From: Acetobacter pasteurianus subsp. pasteurianus LMG 1262 = NBRC 106471
GTDB lineage: Bacteria; Pseudomonadota; Alphaproteobacteria; Acetobacterales; Acetobacteraceae
Assembly (NCBI RefSeq): GCF_000285275.1
Contig: NZ_CADO01000011.1
Span: 1-64,000, forward strand
DNA length: 64,000 nucleotides
Direction of reading: 5' to 3'
Each line of letters begins with the position of its first letter. The first letter of the stretch is position 1. The notes below the pieces were generated by a model. It was given only the letters and a program-made list of their open reading frames with translations. It was not told the DNA's origin and made no database searches. The translations under genes and the position numbers were made by a program. Of this stretch, positions 7,880-16,795 are shown in pieces.

Positions 7880-9757
7880 ATGACAGAAACAACCCAGAAC
7901 ACCACACCCAATGCCGAAACGCGGGAGTTTAGTGCAGAAGTTGGGCGGATGCTGGATCTGGTTGTCCACTCTCTTTATTCTGAAAGAGAAATCTTCCTGC
8001 GTGAACTTGTGGCCAACGCAGCAGATGCCACAGACCGCAGACGATTTGAAGCCCTGACAGATGGCGCTCGTGCCCTGCCAGAAGATGCCAAAATTCATAT
8101 CAACCCGGATAAAGACGGACGCCTGCTGACCATTACCGATGATGGTTCGGGCATGACCAAGGAAGAACTTATTAACAACCTTGGCACCATTGCACGTTCT
8201 GGCACCCGCGCCTTTGGCCAGCAGCTTGAAAACGCCAAACCGGAAGATCGCCCCAGCCTGATCGGTCAGTTCGGTGTGGGCTTTTATGCGGCCTTCATGG
8301 TGGCAGATAAAGTGGATGTTGTGTCCCGCCGCGCGGGTTCTGATGAAGCATGGCGCTGGACTTCCGATGGACGTGGATCTTACACGCTAGAACCCGCCAC
8401 GCGTGATAAGCCGGGCACAGATATCACCCTGCACATCAAATCTGATGCTGAAGAGTTTCTGGACCCCACCCGCCTGCAAACCATTATTCGCAAATGGTCG
8501 GACAACATTGCATGGCCAGTTACAATCCTGCATGACGGTAAGGAAGAAACCGCCAATGAAGGTAAAGCACTTTGGCTAAAACCCAAAAGTGAAATTACAG
8601 AAGAACAGCTTGAAGAATTCTACCGACACCTGACCCACAACTTCGATAAACCGTGGGATACCCTGCACTGGCGCGCAGAAGGCACCATTGAATTTGCAGC
8701 CCTGCTGTTTATCCCTTCCATGCGACCTTTTGAATTTGCGGAACAAACGCGCGAAAGCAAGCTGCGCCTGCATGTGCGCCGCATGTTTATTACTGATGAA
8801 GCCGAAATTCTGCCGCCGTGGCTGCGCTTTGTGCAGGGCGTTGTAGATACGGAAGACCTGCCGCTTAACGTTTCGCGCGAAATGTTGCAGGCTACCCCTG
8901 TGCTCGCGCGCATTCGCAAGGCTGTCACCAGCAAGGTGATGGGTGAGCTGAAAACCCGCGCCAAGGATGCCGAAAGCTACGCTGCGTTTTGGGAAAATTT
9001 TGGCCCGGTGTTGAAAGAAGGCATGTGGGATGACCCAGCGTACCGCACGGAAGTTGCCGCACTCAGCCGCTTCCGCTCCAGCGCTGTAGATGGTCTGACC
9101 TCTCTGGATGACTACATCAGCCGCATGAAGCCGGAACAGGATGCCATTTACTATGTAACGGGTGATAGCGCAGAAGTGCTGGCGGCATCTCCGCAGATTG
9201 AAGGCTTCAAGGCACGCAGTGTGGAAGTGTTGCTGCTGTCTGACCCGGTTGATTCCTTCTGGCCAGAACGTCTGGGCACGTATGAGGGCAAAGCCCTGCG
9301 CAACGTGGCACAGGGTATGACTGATCTGGAAAAATTTGGTGCGCCAGAAGAAACATCTGCCGAAAAGGCAGACATGGAAGCCCTGATTCCAGCCCTGAAA
9401 GAAGCACTGGGCGAAGATGTTTCAGACATATGCGCCACAGATCGTCTGGTTTCCAGCGCAATGGTGCTGAGTGCGCCAGAAGGTGGGCCGGATCTGCAAC
9501 TGCGCAAACTGCTGCAACGCAGCGGGCAGAACATGCCAGAAGCGGCACCCATTCTGGAACTCAACCCGGCACATCCTATCGTGCATACGCTGGCACAAAA
9601 GGTAAAAGCTGGTGAAAAAGTGGATGCCTTGGCCCATATTCTGCTGGATGTTGCCAGCATTCAGAATGGTGACACTCCCAAGGATGTAAATGCCTTTTCT
9701 CGCCGCCTGATGGAATATCTGGCGCAGGGCACACAGCCAGAAGCCCCCAAGGCCTAA
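7880..9757 (+). CDS. htpG: Chaperone protein HtpG (Hsp90)
   Basis: HtpG is the bacterial Hsp90, an ATP-dependent cytosolic chaperone. The N-terminal GHKL ATPase domain is clear: [17 protein letters not shown] (ATP-binding Asn/Asp), [23 protein letters not shown] and [17 protein letters not shown]. The middle domain contains [23 protein letters not shown] and LNVSREMLQ, and the C-terminal dimerisation domain ends near MEYLAQG. The length, 625 aa, is normal. A GTG at 7874 is in frame, but AGGA at 7868-7871 is correctly spaced for the ATG at 7880. A strong terminator follows, so the gene is monocistronic. Confidence 0.96.
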   Translation: MTETTQNTTPNAETREFSAEVGRMLDLVVHSLYSEREIFLRELVANAADATDRRRFEALTDGARALPEDAKIHINPDKDGRLLTITDDGSGMTKEELINNLGTIARSGTRAFGQQLENAKPEDRPSLIGQFGVGFYAAFMVADKVDVVSRRAGSDEAWRWTSDGRGSYTLEPATRDKPGTDITLHIKSDAEEFLDPTRLQTIIRKWSDNIAWPVTILHDGKEETANEGKALWLKPKSEITEEQLEEFYRHLTHNFDKPWDTLHWRAEGTIEFAALLFIPSMRPFEFAEQTRESKLRLHVRRMFITDEAEILPPWLRFVQGVVDTEDLPLNVSREMLQATPVLARIRKAVTSKVMGELKTRAKDAESYAAFWENFGPVLKEGMWDDPAYRTEVAALSRFRSSAVDGLTSLDDYISRMKPEQDAIYYVTGDSAEVLAASPQIEGFKARSVEVLLLSDPVDSFWPERLGTYEGKALRNVAQGMTDLEKFGAPEETSAEKADMEALIPALKEALGEDVSDICATDRLVSSAMVLSAPEGGPDLQLRKLLQRSGQNMPEAAPILELNPAHPIVHTLAQKVKAGEKVDALAHILLDVASIQNGDTPKDVNAFSRRLMEYLAQGTQPEAPKA

Positions 9758-9790
9758 GGCTCGGCTTCACAAAATATTTATATGTTTCAA

Positions 9791-9822
9791 AAAGGCCCGG
9801 TTCTGCCGGGCCTTTCCTTTTT
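9791..9822 (+). terminator. Rho-independent terminator after htpG
   Basis: A perfect 10-bp stem (AAAGGCCCGG / CCGGGCCTTT) with a 5-nt loop is followed by a T-rich run. Confidence 0.9.
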
Positions 9823-10015
9823 GTAAAACAAGATTTTCAAAAACTATTTTACAACAACAGCGCAGCAAGATCTGACCAATTACAGTAGAAAAGAACTTTT
9901 CCCACTCTGGCGCATTCTAGTAGGCAGAACCCGCTATTGCGCTTTTATTACAAAAGATAGCGGCACTTTTTTGAATAAGACCTGTTGTATGGAAAATTTT
10001 GAAAGGGCTATCTAA

Positions 10016-10543
10016 ATGTTCTCCACCAAAAAAACAATAATGGCTGCAAGCTGTATTCTGGGGCTCAGTGCCGCAAGTATGGCACACGCACAGACCACAC
10101 CTTCCCATCTTCCAGCAGGCACCACATTTCCGACCACTCCTGCAGATGCCCTTCCGGTAACAGATCCGGCCCATCCGGCTTCTGCTCCTACAAATGGCGC
10201 ACAGGTTGTGGGGAATGTTTCGGGCACCTCTACCACAGCCACCCCCGGCGTTTTGGGGGAAGGTGGCCTGCCATCAATAGAAAACGCAAGCACCGGCAAC
10301 GTGGCGGGGCTGCTTTCCTATTGCGTGCATAAGAATTATGCCTCTGGCACAACACCACGCAGTGTGGCCCGCAATCTTTCCAAACGCTCCGATGTGCGGA
10401 ACGATCAGGGATATTCTTTAGGGGGGCAAGGGTTGCTACAAAACAGCACATCCAAACCCTTTGATATTGCCACGCTTGAGCTTTCCAAGCGCGTAAAGCT
10501 GTGCAGCGACCTTACAAAAAAGGGCCAAAGCCTGACAGACTAA
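10016..10543 (+). CDS. Secreted hypothetical protein (175 aa)
   Basis: A Sec signal peptide is evident: MFSTKKTIMAASCILGLSAA followed by SMAHA and a cleavage site before QTTPSH. A Pro/Thr/Ala-rich linker follows (about residues 25-90), then a conserved-looking C-terminal domain with two cysteines (LSYCVHKNY near 102 and VKLCSDL near 162) that could form a disulfide in the periplasm. An AAAGGG precedes the ATG at suitable distance. I do not recognise a named family; it resembles small secreted proteins seen in acetic acid bacteria. It is a single gene between two terminators. Confidence 0.65.
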   Translation: MFSTKKTIMAASCILGLSAASMAHAQTTPSHLPAGTTFPTTPADALPVTDPAHPASAPTNGAQVVGNVSGTSTTATPGVLGEGGLPSIENASTGNVAGLLSYCVHKNYASGTTPRSVARNLSKRSDVRNDQGYSLGGQGLLQNSTSKPFDIATLELSKRVKLCSDLTKKGQSLTD

Positions 10544-10557
10544 TATCCTTCATACAT

Positions 10558-10590
10558 GGGCAGGCCATAGCAGCCTGCCCTACTTTATAA
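10558..10590 (+). terminator. Terminator between the secreted protein and mazG
   Basis: An 8-bp stem GGGCAGGC / GCCTGCCC with a 7-nt loop is followed by TACTTTAT. It lies between convergent genes and could serve the plus-strand gene. Confidence 0.6.
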
Positions 10591-10616
10591 ATATGCCAAA
10601 CCTGCCTCTGCTGGCG

Positions 10617-11522
10617 TTACTTTTTACTTTCTGCTTTTTTGACATCCTTCCAAATACCATCAAGCATTTCCACGCTTTGGTCTTGCATGGAAAGTCCCTG
10701 TTCCGCCAGAACAGCCTCCACACCTTCAAACCTGCGAGTGAATTTGTCACATGCCTGGCGCAAGCAGGCTTCCGGGTCCAGCTTCAGCCTTCGTGCCAGA
10801 CTGGCAATAGAAAACAGAACATCGCCCAGTTCATCCTGCATGCGCTCACGATTACCGGCTTCCAGTTCAACAGAAAACTCTTCAATCTCTTCATGAACCT
10901 TGGCCACCACGCCAGAAATATCTGGCCAGTCAAACCCCACACGTGCAGCCCGCGCAGCCAGTTTGGAGGCACGTAATAATGCAGGCAATGCTGGCGGCAC
11001 TCCCGCCAAGGCACCCGGTATAGCTGCCCCTTTACCAGTTTGCCCGGCACTACGTTGCCGTTCCTGCGCCTTCAACGTCTCCCATTGGCCGGGAATGTCC
11101 TGCTTTGGTTGCGGCGTATCCGCTACGGCATGGTCTTCCAGCACATCGGCTCCAAACACCACATGGGGGTGGCGGCGGATCATCTTTTCCGTAATCATGC
11201 GGGCTACGGTTGCAAAATCAAACCGCCCCTCTTCCTGCGCAAGCTGGGCTTGATATACAACCTGTAGCAGCAGGTCTCCCAATTCATCGGGAAACGCATT
11301 CCAATCTTTTTTCTGGATGGCATCCAGCACTTCATACGCTTCTTCAATGGCGTAGGGTGCTATGGTTTCATGCGTTTGCTCTCTGTCCCATGGGCAACCC
11401 TCCTTGGGGTCTCGCAAACGGGCCATAAGGGCGAGCAGACGTTGCAATTCGTATGCTGCTTGCGGGCTATTGCCCTGTTGTGCGCTTTTTGTTGGTTGGC
11501 GGGATGCGGGGGAAGTGGTCAT
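10617..11522 (-). CDS. mazG: Nucleoside triphosphate pyrophosphohydrolase MazG
   Basis: MazG hydrolyses NTPs and dNTPs to monophosphates and pyrophosphate, cleaning the nucleotide pool. Two MazG domains are visible. The first has CPWDREQTHETIAPYAIEEAYEVLDA and DELGDLLLQVVYQAQ (Mg-binding EExxE/ExxD residues). The second has VHEEIEEFSVELEAGN and DELGDVLFSIASLAR. The ATG at 11522 (MTTSPAS) is preferred over the in-frame codons reaching 11594, which add an untypical N-terminus. The gene is divergent from argC with 144 bases between them. Confidence 0.93.
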   Translation of the reverse strand: MTTSPASRQPTKSAQQGNSPQAAYELQRLLALMARLRDPKEGCPWDREQTHETIAPYAIEEAYEVLDAIQKKDWNAFPDELGDLLLQVVYQAQLAQEEGRFDFATVARMITEKMIRRHPHVVFGADVLEDHAVADTPQPKQDIPGQWETLKAQERQRSAGQTGKGAAIPGALAGVPPALPALLRASKLAARAARVGFDWPDISGVVAKVHEEIEEFSVELEAGNRERMQDELGDVLFSIASLARRLKLDPEACLRQACDKFTRRFEGVEAVLAEQGLSMQDQSVEMLDGIWKDVKKAESKK

Positions 11523-11666
11523 GCTTGTTTCTGCCTTTGGTTTGCATACATACACCGCTACCCGGTGCAAAAAGATATAATGGCATTTTGCCATAAACAG
11601 CCGTGCCGTCTATGCGGCAGCACCCAGAAAGCCTAATCTGCCGCCAGAACCAGAATGAGGTAAGGC

Positions 11667-12587
11667 ATGACACAGAAACCCGTAGTCTTTATTGATGGTG
11701 AAGCCGGCACAACAGGGCTTGAAATTCGCGAACGCCTTGCCCCTTTGCCTGTCACGCTCCATTCCGTAGAACACGCACACCGCAAGGACCCAGCCGCCCG
11801 TAAGGAAGCCATGCAGGCGGCCGATCTGGTTGTGCTGTGCCTGCCTGATGATGCCTCCCGCGAGGCTGTTGAAATGGCCGCAGGCCTAGGCGATGCCGCA
11901 CCCCGCATTCTGGATGCCAGCACGGCTTTCCGCACAGCACCCGGTTGGGTTTATGGCTTTCCCGAACTGGAAGTTGGACAGGCTGAGGCTATTGCCATTG
12001 CCCCCCGCGTAGCCAACCCCGGCTGTTACCCCACAGGTGCCATTGCCCTGTTGCGCCCGTTGGTGGATGCCGGTGTGATGGATGCGCGCTACCCGGTGTG
12101 TATTAACGCTATTAGCGGATACTCCGGCGGTGGCCGCAGCATGATAGAAGCGCATGAGCGCGATGGTGGCCCTGCATTTGAGCTGTATGGCCTGAAGCTT
12201 GAGCACAAGCACGTGCCCGAAATTCATCAACATGCGGGGCTTAAGCGCAGGCCGGTTTTTGTGCCTTCTGTTGGGCATTTTGCGCGCGGCATGATTGTGT
12301 CCATCCCGCTGCATTTGGATGATCTGAACGGAAACGTGAGCGGGGAAGACCTGCACAACATTCTGGAAAAACGCTACGCAGGGCAAGACCATGTACGTGT
12401 GCTGGCCGCAGAGCCAAAACTTTCTGCCGAAGCCCTTGCGGGAAGCGACAGAATGGAACTGCGCGTGCATGCCAATACCCAGAACCGACAGGCACTGCTT
12501 ACCGCCCGTTTGGATAATCTGGGCAAAGGGGCATCTGGCGCTGCGTTGCAGAATATCCGGCTGATGCTGGGCCTGAACGCCGCCTAA
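11667..12587 (+). CDS. argC: N-acetyl-gamma-glutamyl-phosphate reductase (type 2)
   Basis: The enzyme carries out the NADPH-dependent third step of arginine biosynthesis, forming N-acetylglutamate semialdehyde. The protein opens VVFIDGEAGTTGLEIRERL, the nucleotide-binding loop of the short type-2 ArgC, and carries the active-site Cys near residue 120 in NPGCYPTGAIAL. SGYSGGGRSM and the EHKHVPEI block near 190 are also typical. The length of 306 aa fits the short form. A TATAAT lies at 11576-11581 without a clear -35. No other arginine gene is adjacent. Confidence 0.93.
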   Translation: MTQKPVVFIDGEAGTTGLEIRERLAPLPVTLHSVEHAHRKDPAARKEAMQAADLVVLCLPDDASREAVEMAAGLGDAAPRILDASTAFRTAPGWVYGFPELEVGQAEAIAIAPRVANPGCYPTGAIALLRPLVDAGVMDARYPVCINAISGYSGGGRSMIEAHERDGGPAFELYGLKLEHKHVPEIHQHAGLKRRPVFVPSVGHFARGMIVSIPLHLDDLNGNVSGEDLHNILEKRYAGQDHVRVLAAEPKLSAEALAGSDRMELRVHANTQNRQALLTARLDNLGKGASGAALQNIRLMLGLNAA

Positions 12588-12629
12588 ACTCTGCCCCGCC
12601 CACGCAAAATAGAAGAAAGGTTAAAGACT

Positions 12630-13361
12630 ATGAGCAACCGTGTTGCGCTTGTAACCGGCGGAAGCCGAGGCATTGGTGCCGCTATTGTTGAGGCTCTGGC
12701 AAAAGATGGCTACGACATTGCCCTGTCTTACGCCAACAGTGCAGAGGCTGCCGAAAAGGTTGCCCAGAAAGTGCGCGCACTTGGCCGTAAGGCCGTTACA
12801 ATCAAAGCCAATGGTGCCACGGTAGAAGGCAACAAGGCCGTTATTGCCAAAACCATTGCAGATTTTGGCCGGATTGATGCGCTGGTGTGCAATGCGGGCA
12901 TGTTTCCTTATGGCCCAATTAACGAAACCAGCGTTGAAGATATTGAAAAAGTTCTCAACCTGAACGTGCGCGCTGTTATGATTGAAACAGCAGAAGCCAC
13001 AAAGCACATGCAAAAAGGTGGGCGCCTTATCTTTATCGGTTCTGCCTTTGGTGCGCGTGCGCCTTTCCCCGGCATTTCCCTTTACGCCACCACCAAAGCG
13101 GCACTCCGCGGCTTTGCCAAAGGCGTTGCGCGGGATTTGGGGCCAAAAGGCATTACGGCCAACGTGGTGGAACCCGGCCCGATTGATACGGACATGAACC
13201 CGGCTGAAGGCGAAGTTGCAAAACTGATCAGCAGTTTTGTCGCAACCGGTGCTTATGGCACCGTAGCAGATATTGCTTCTACTGTTGCCTTCCTTGCCAG
13301 CCCGCAGGCTGAATACATTACGGGTGCAGCCATTCCGGTTGATGGTGGTCTGGAAGCTTAA
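12630..13361 (+). CDS. SDR family NAD(P)-dependent oxidoreductase
   Basis: This is a classical short-chain dehydrogenase of 243 aa. It shows the cofactor-binding TGGSRGIG at the N-terminus, NAG (VCNAGMF) near residue 90, catalytic Ser in FIGSAFG, the YxxxK pair in YATTK near 152-156, and PGPIDTDM after it. The C-terminal ITGAAIPVDGGLEA is typical of FabG-like enzymes. An AAAGG-type RBS precedes the ATG. The substrate cannot be told from sequence. It starts 42 nt after argC and may be cotranscribed; a strong terminator follows it. Confidence 0.88.
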   Translation: MSNRVALVTGGSRGIGAAIVEALAKDGYDIALSYANSAEAAEKVAQKVRALGRKAVTIKANGATVEGNKAVIAKTIADFGRIDALVCNAGMFPYGPINETSVEDIEKVLNLNVRAVMIETAEATKHMQKGGRLIFIGSAFGARAPFPGISLYATTKAALRGFAKGVARDLGPKGITANVVEPGPIDTDMNPAEGEVAKLISSFVATGAYGTVADIASTVAFLASPQAEYITGAAIPVDGGLEA

Positions 13362-13395
13362 AAAGCTACCCATTTTCTAATGGGATTTTATTATG

Positions 13396-13433
13396 AGCCC
13401 CAACATCTGTAAAAAGATGTTGGGGCTTTTTCT
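13396..13433 (+). terminator. Terminator after the SDR gene
   Basis: A 13-bp perfect stem AGCCCCAACATCT / AGATGTTGGGGCT with a 6-nt loop is followed by TTTTTCT. Confidence 0.92.
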
Positions 13434-13458
13434 ATTCCGTAGCCCCTGACAGCAGAAA

Positions 13459-14853
13459 CTATGCTGACAACACAGCATATTCCTGTTGGTCGGCCTGTAC
13501 AACATATGGGCCAGCTGCTCGGACTTCCAAGCTAAGAATACCCATTTTGCTTGTTACGATGTTGTGCAGTGGCAACAAGGCATTGCCGTCTGTCCATGCG
13601 CAATCTTGCCAGCCCATATCATGCCACCCTTCTGGCTTGGATGGCACCAGATGCTCCTGAACCTGCTGCGACACCCGGATAGAGCCAAAATGGATTTTGC
13701 CAACAGCAACACCCATTTGACGACGATCATCCACAAACGGTCCGATAGAATCACAAGGGCGGCTGGAACGAGATACCACGCGCACACTCTCCACCCCTGC
13801 GGGAAGCATGAAGCTGTAAATATTCTCGGATTTTTTGAATGGATAAATAGTTGCCCCACTGTTGGTAATTAACTTGAGGTCCGGGTCTTCAATAAGAACT
13901 TTTGGTTCTGCGCGGCCCTCGATTCCCAGACCTTTTGCTTTTTCTTCCAATTTTTGGAAAATTGGTTCAACAAAATCACGCTGAACACCCAATGGTGCAG
14001 CGGCATGTTCCTCCCAGTTTTTCTGCTTTCCACCAATTCTGATAACTTTGCCCGCCTGCCGGAAGTTACGACGGTTTCCTGTATCCAGATAGCTTTCAGT
14101 CAGCATTCCATCTGCCATAATGACTGAATGTTTTTCCGTTTCAATATGATAGTAATCATAAGATGTCATGGTGGTATCATAATAAATGGAACGACCATTT
14201 ACCAACATACGTGCAGGAACAAACTTTCCTTCCACAAACAGACAGTGTTCGGGTGTTATCAACATATCTTTAAAAGGTACGTTTTCTGCAATAGAATTTT
14301 TTAGAATCCGTATAGGGCATCCAGCTTGATCTTCTGGCAAATTGGCATTGACAACAATATGTGCTGTTCCTGCCCATACCACTTCTTTTTGTTCTTCTGT
14401 ACCATCAATAAAAACAGAAACCTTTTCACCGGGAGCAATATCCTGCACCGGCATATATCCATTTTGTGTTTTTATTAAAGAATCTTTTAAAAAACATGAA
14501 AATGTATCGCTATACGTTCCATCTGTTGAAATAGTTTTAGGTGTTTCCTTACCATCCAAACTAGGTTCGATACCTAGAGGATTAATAACTGTAGCTGTAT
14601 CTGGGATCACAACGTACAAGTCTTGGTTGCTATAACCAATGCCTGCGTTAAGATTTGTACTGATAATTGTTACTTTATTTGTTGAATCATAGAGTGCGAA
14701 TAAATCAGATCCAAAATTAGAAAGATCTAATGTGAAATGGTAATCATATGGATTGCTGATTTCATAATAATTGGAACCTGTCAGTCCGGATGCACCCGAA
14801 AGAGATACATCCTGATTTGATGAGGTAATTTCTATAGTATTTGAATCTGACAT
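13459..14853 (-). CDS. Hint-domain-containing protein (464 aa)
   Basis: The N-terminal ~120 residues are Ser/Thr/Asn-rich and beta-prone (MSDSNTIEITSS..., FTLDLSNFGSDLFALYD), like a surface-exposed module. A Hint fold follows: it starts at the nucleophile-like Cys in SCFLKDSLIKTQNGYMPVQDI and continues through KVSVFIDGTEEQKEVVWAG to LITPEHCLFVEGKFVPARMLVNG. Hint folds underlie intein and hedgehog self-cleavage. Bacterial Hint_2 proteins of this sort are numerous in Acetobacteraceae and mostly uncharacterised. The C-terminal ~200 residues resemble the region that follows Hint in these proteins. I chose the ATG at 14853 (GGTG upstream) over 14877. No Sec signal is seen. It is divergent from the double-glycine peptide and its exporter. 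Confidence 0.8.
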   Translation of the reverse strand: MSDSNTIEITSSNQDVSLSGASGLTGSNYYEISNPYDYHFTLDLSNFGSDLFALYDSTNKVTIISTNLNAGIGYSNQDLYVVIPDTATVINPLGIEPSLDGKETPKTISTDGTYSDTFSCFLKDSLIKTQNGYMPVQDIAPGEKVSVFIDGTEEQKEVVWAGTAHIVVNANLPEDQAGCPIRILKNSIAENVPFKDMLITPEHCLFVEGKFVPARMLVNGRSIYYDTTMTSYDYYHIETEKHSVIMADGMLTESYLDTGNRRNFRQAGKVIRIGGKQKNWEEHAAAPLGVQRDFVEPIFQKLEEKAKGLGIEGRAEPKVLIEDPDLKLITNSGATIYPFKKSENIYSFMLPAGVESVRVVSRSSRPCDSIGPFVDDRRQMGVAVGKIHFGSIRVSQQVQEHLVPSKPEGWHDMGWQDCAWTDGNALLPLHNIVTSKMGILSLEVRAAGPYVVQADQQEYAVLSA

Positions 14854-15134
14854 TTGAGAATCACCATATAATTTCATGAAAACATGCCAAAACGTAAGAG
14901 GTTTTGAAGCATGCCTATGAATGCAAAAATTACATACCTGATTTGATTATTTATTTTTGATAAGCATTAATGAACAAAATAAATACACAACATATAATAT
15001 ACATTGGTTTATTTAATTAATTTGTTAGGTATTCTTTTATTTGTTACTTTACTATACTATTGTCAGAAAATATATTTTGCCAGAATATAGGTCTGCCGCA
15101 ATGGCACAACTTTCTTAGTCGAAGGTGAAAACCT

Positions 15135-15395
15135 ATGAAAACTCTGAACGATTCCGAAATCGTTATGGTTGCTGGCGGCACGCTGGGCGATGCTCTGGGC
15201 ACCACACTGACAGACACACTGGCTGGTCTGGATGTTGGTCTGGCCACCATCCTTGGCGGCGTGAACAGCACGGTTAATGCTCTGGTTCCTGCTGTAACAA
15301 GCGGCGTAACCACGATTGCTGACGGCCTGCTGACGGGTCTGGACGCCACGACCAATGGCGTGACCTCCCTTCTGGGTGACGTTCTGAAAGTTTAA
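15135..15395 (+). CDS. Double-glycine-leader peptide, candidate microcin/bacteriocin-like export substrate (86 aa)
   Basis: The first 15 residues are a textbook GG leader: Leu at -12, Glu at -8, Ile at -7, Val at -4 and Gly-Gly at -2/-1 (MKTLNDSEIVMVAGG). Cleavage would release a 71-residue peptide that is Gly/Thr/Leu/Val/Ala-rich, with six Asp, one Lys and no Cys. It is thus anionic and hydrophobic like class II microcins, or like helical surface peptides. A loose internal echo is present (GLDVGLATILGGV and GLDATTNGVTSLLGDV). AGGTGA is well spaced before the ATG. Directly downstream are a HlyD-type adaptor and a C39-peptidase ABC exporter, which recognise exactly this leader class. The toxic or structural role is inferred; no immunity gene is obvious. 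Confidence 0.75.
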   Translation: MKTLNDSEIVMVAGGTLGDALGTTLTDTLAGLDVGLATILGGVNSTVNALVPAVTSGVTTIADGLLTGLDATTNGVTSLLGDVLKV

Positions 15396-15407
15396 TTTCA
15401 GAAATTT

Positions 15408-15440
15408 CCAGGCGGTTTGCAAAAAGCCGCCTGGTTATTT
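15408..15440 (+). terminator. Hairpin terminator/attenuator between the peptide gene and its exporter
   Basis: An 8-bp GC-rich stem, CCAGGCGG / CCGCCTGG, closes an 11-nt loop and is followed by TTATTTT. It lies 13 nt after the peptide stop and would allow high peptide expression with limited read-through into the exporter genes. Confidence 0.75.
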
Positions 15441-15490
15441 TGCAAAAATACTTAAAGTGGTAAAACCTTGCACTCTTCAAAAAAGCCTGC

Positions 15491-16795
15491 ATGAGTTCGG
15501 ACCTTTTTAGGCGTGAGGTTCTGGAAGCACGGCGCCAATCATGGCTTGGGCAGGTTCAGGCCTCTCAACCGCTTTCTATCCGGATTGCGGCATGGTTCAC
15601 GCTCGCCCTTGTGGTACTGGCCATTCTCTACACTATCTGGGGTGTTTATACCCGGCGTGTGCACGCTACCGGCTTAATGGTTCCCCCTTCGGGTCTTATT
15701 ACCGTTAACGCCAATACAACTGGCACCATTGCCCAACAAAACGCCATGGAAGGTCAACACGTTAAAAAAGGTGATGTTCTGTTCACCATAGATCTGGAAG
15801 CCACATCCTCATCAGGCCCCACGCAGGAGCATATTCTCTCCCAGTTACGCCACCAGCGCGATCTGTTGCAGCAGCAAAAAGATATTCGCGCCCAAGATGC
15901 GCCCGTGGAAAAACAATCCATGGTGACCCAGATCCGTTACCTCAACCAGCAACACCAACATATCGGGCACCAGCTTGATAACGATGCCCATGTGCTGCCC
16001 GTGGTAGAAGCTGCCGTACGCCGTATGCAAACGGCACAATCCGCACATCTGGTGACAGAAACACAGTTCCAGAGCCAGCTTTACACCTATGCCCAACTGC
16101 TCAGCAGTCATGCACAGTTTTTGCAAAGCTATACGGATACAGAAGGAAAGATTGCGGACCTTACCACAAAGCTCATCCGTTACGATGGCCAACTGGCGCA
16201 TGATCTAAATGATCTGGACAAGCAAATAGCCCAGATTGACCAACAGATTGCCGAAAGCGAAGGCCACCGCAGCAGTATTATCCTTGCTCCGGATGATGGC
16301 ACCCTCACCGCCATTCGCGTTAACCCCGGCCAGCAGGTTTCCTCTGGCACACCTTTGCTCACGTTATTGCCCACAGGCCATGCTCTGGAAGCTGAATTGT
16401 ATGTCAGCTCTGCCTCTATAGGGTTTTTGCATGAGGGCGAACCCGTGCTGCTGCGCTATGCTGCCTTTCCCTACCAACGTTTTGGTTTGTATCGCGGTCA
16501 TGTCAGCGAGATCACTCGCGCGCCCGTCACCGCAACAGATGGCACAGGCCAGAAAGCTGCCCCTTCAGACAAAGACAAAACGCAATCCCAAAATCCGGGG
16601 CAAGATATTTACCGCATTCGTGTGCGCCCCGATCAGCAGTTTGTTGAAGCCTATGGCCAACACAAGCCCCTTGAAGCTGGCATGGAAGTGGAAGCCGATA
16701 TCGCTATTGATACTCGCAGATTGTACCAATGGATTTTCGACCCTGTTATTAGCATGCGCGATGATTTTTACGCCGTGAGCGGAGGATTGAGGTAA
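15491..16795 (+). CDS. HlyD-family periplasmic adaptor (membrane fusion protein)
   Basis: The adaptor bridges an inner-membrane ABC exporter to an outer-membrane channel. One N-terminal membrane helix is visible (about residues 32-53, FTLALVVLAILYTIWGVY). It is followed by the lipoyl half-motif GTIAQQNAMEGQHVKKGDVLFTID, a long helical hairpin rich in Gln (about 120-265), the second lipoyl half (LAPDDGTLTAIRVNPGQQV), and a C-terminal beta barrel ending in a second hydrophobic segment-like stretch. The length, 434 aa, is typical of CvaA/HlyD adaptors. The stop overlaps the exporter start by one base (TAATG). No strong RBS precedes the ATG. No TolC-like gene is nearby. Confidence 0.9.
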   Translation: MSSDLFRREVLEARRQSWLGQVQASQPLSIRIAAWFTLALVVLAILYTIWGVYTRRVHATGLMVPPSGLITVNANTTGTIAQQNAMEGQHVKKGDVLFTIDLEATSSSGPTQEHILSQLRHQRDLLQQQKDIRAQDAPVEKQSMVTQIRYLNQQHQHIGHQLDNDAHVLPVVEAAVRRMQTAQSAHLVTETQFQSQLYTYAQLLSSHAQFLQSYTDTEGKIADLTTKLIRYDGQLAHDLNDLDKQIAQIDQQIAESEGHRSSIILAPDDGTLTAIRVNPGQQVSSGTPLLTLLPTGHALEAELYVSSASIGFLHEGEPVLLRYAAFPYQRFGLYRGHVSEITRAPVTATDGTGQKAAPSDKDKTQSQNPGQDIYRIRVRPDQQFVEAYGQHKPLEAGMEVEADIAIDTRRLYQWIFDPVISMRDDFYAVSGGLR

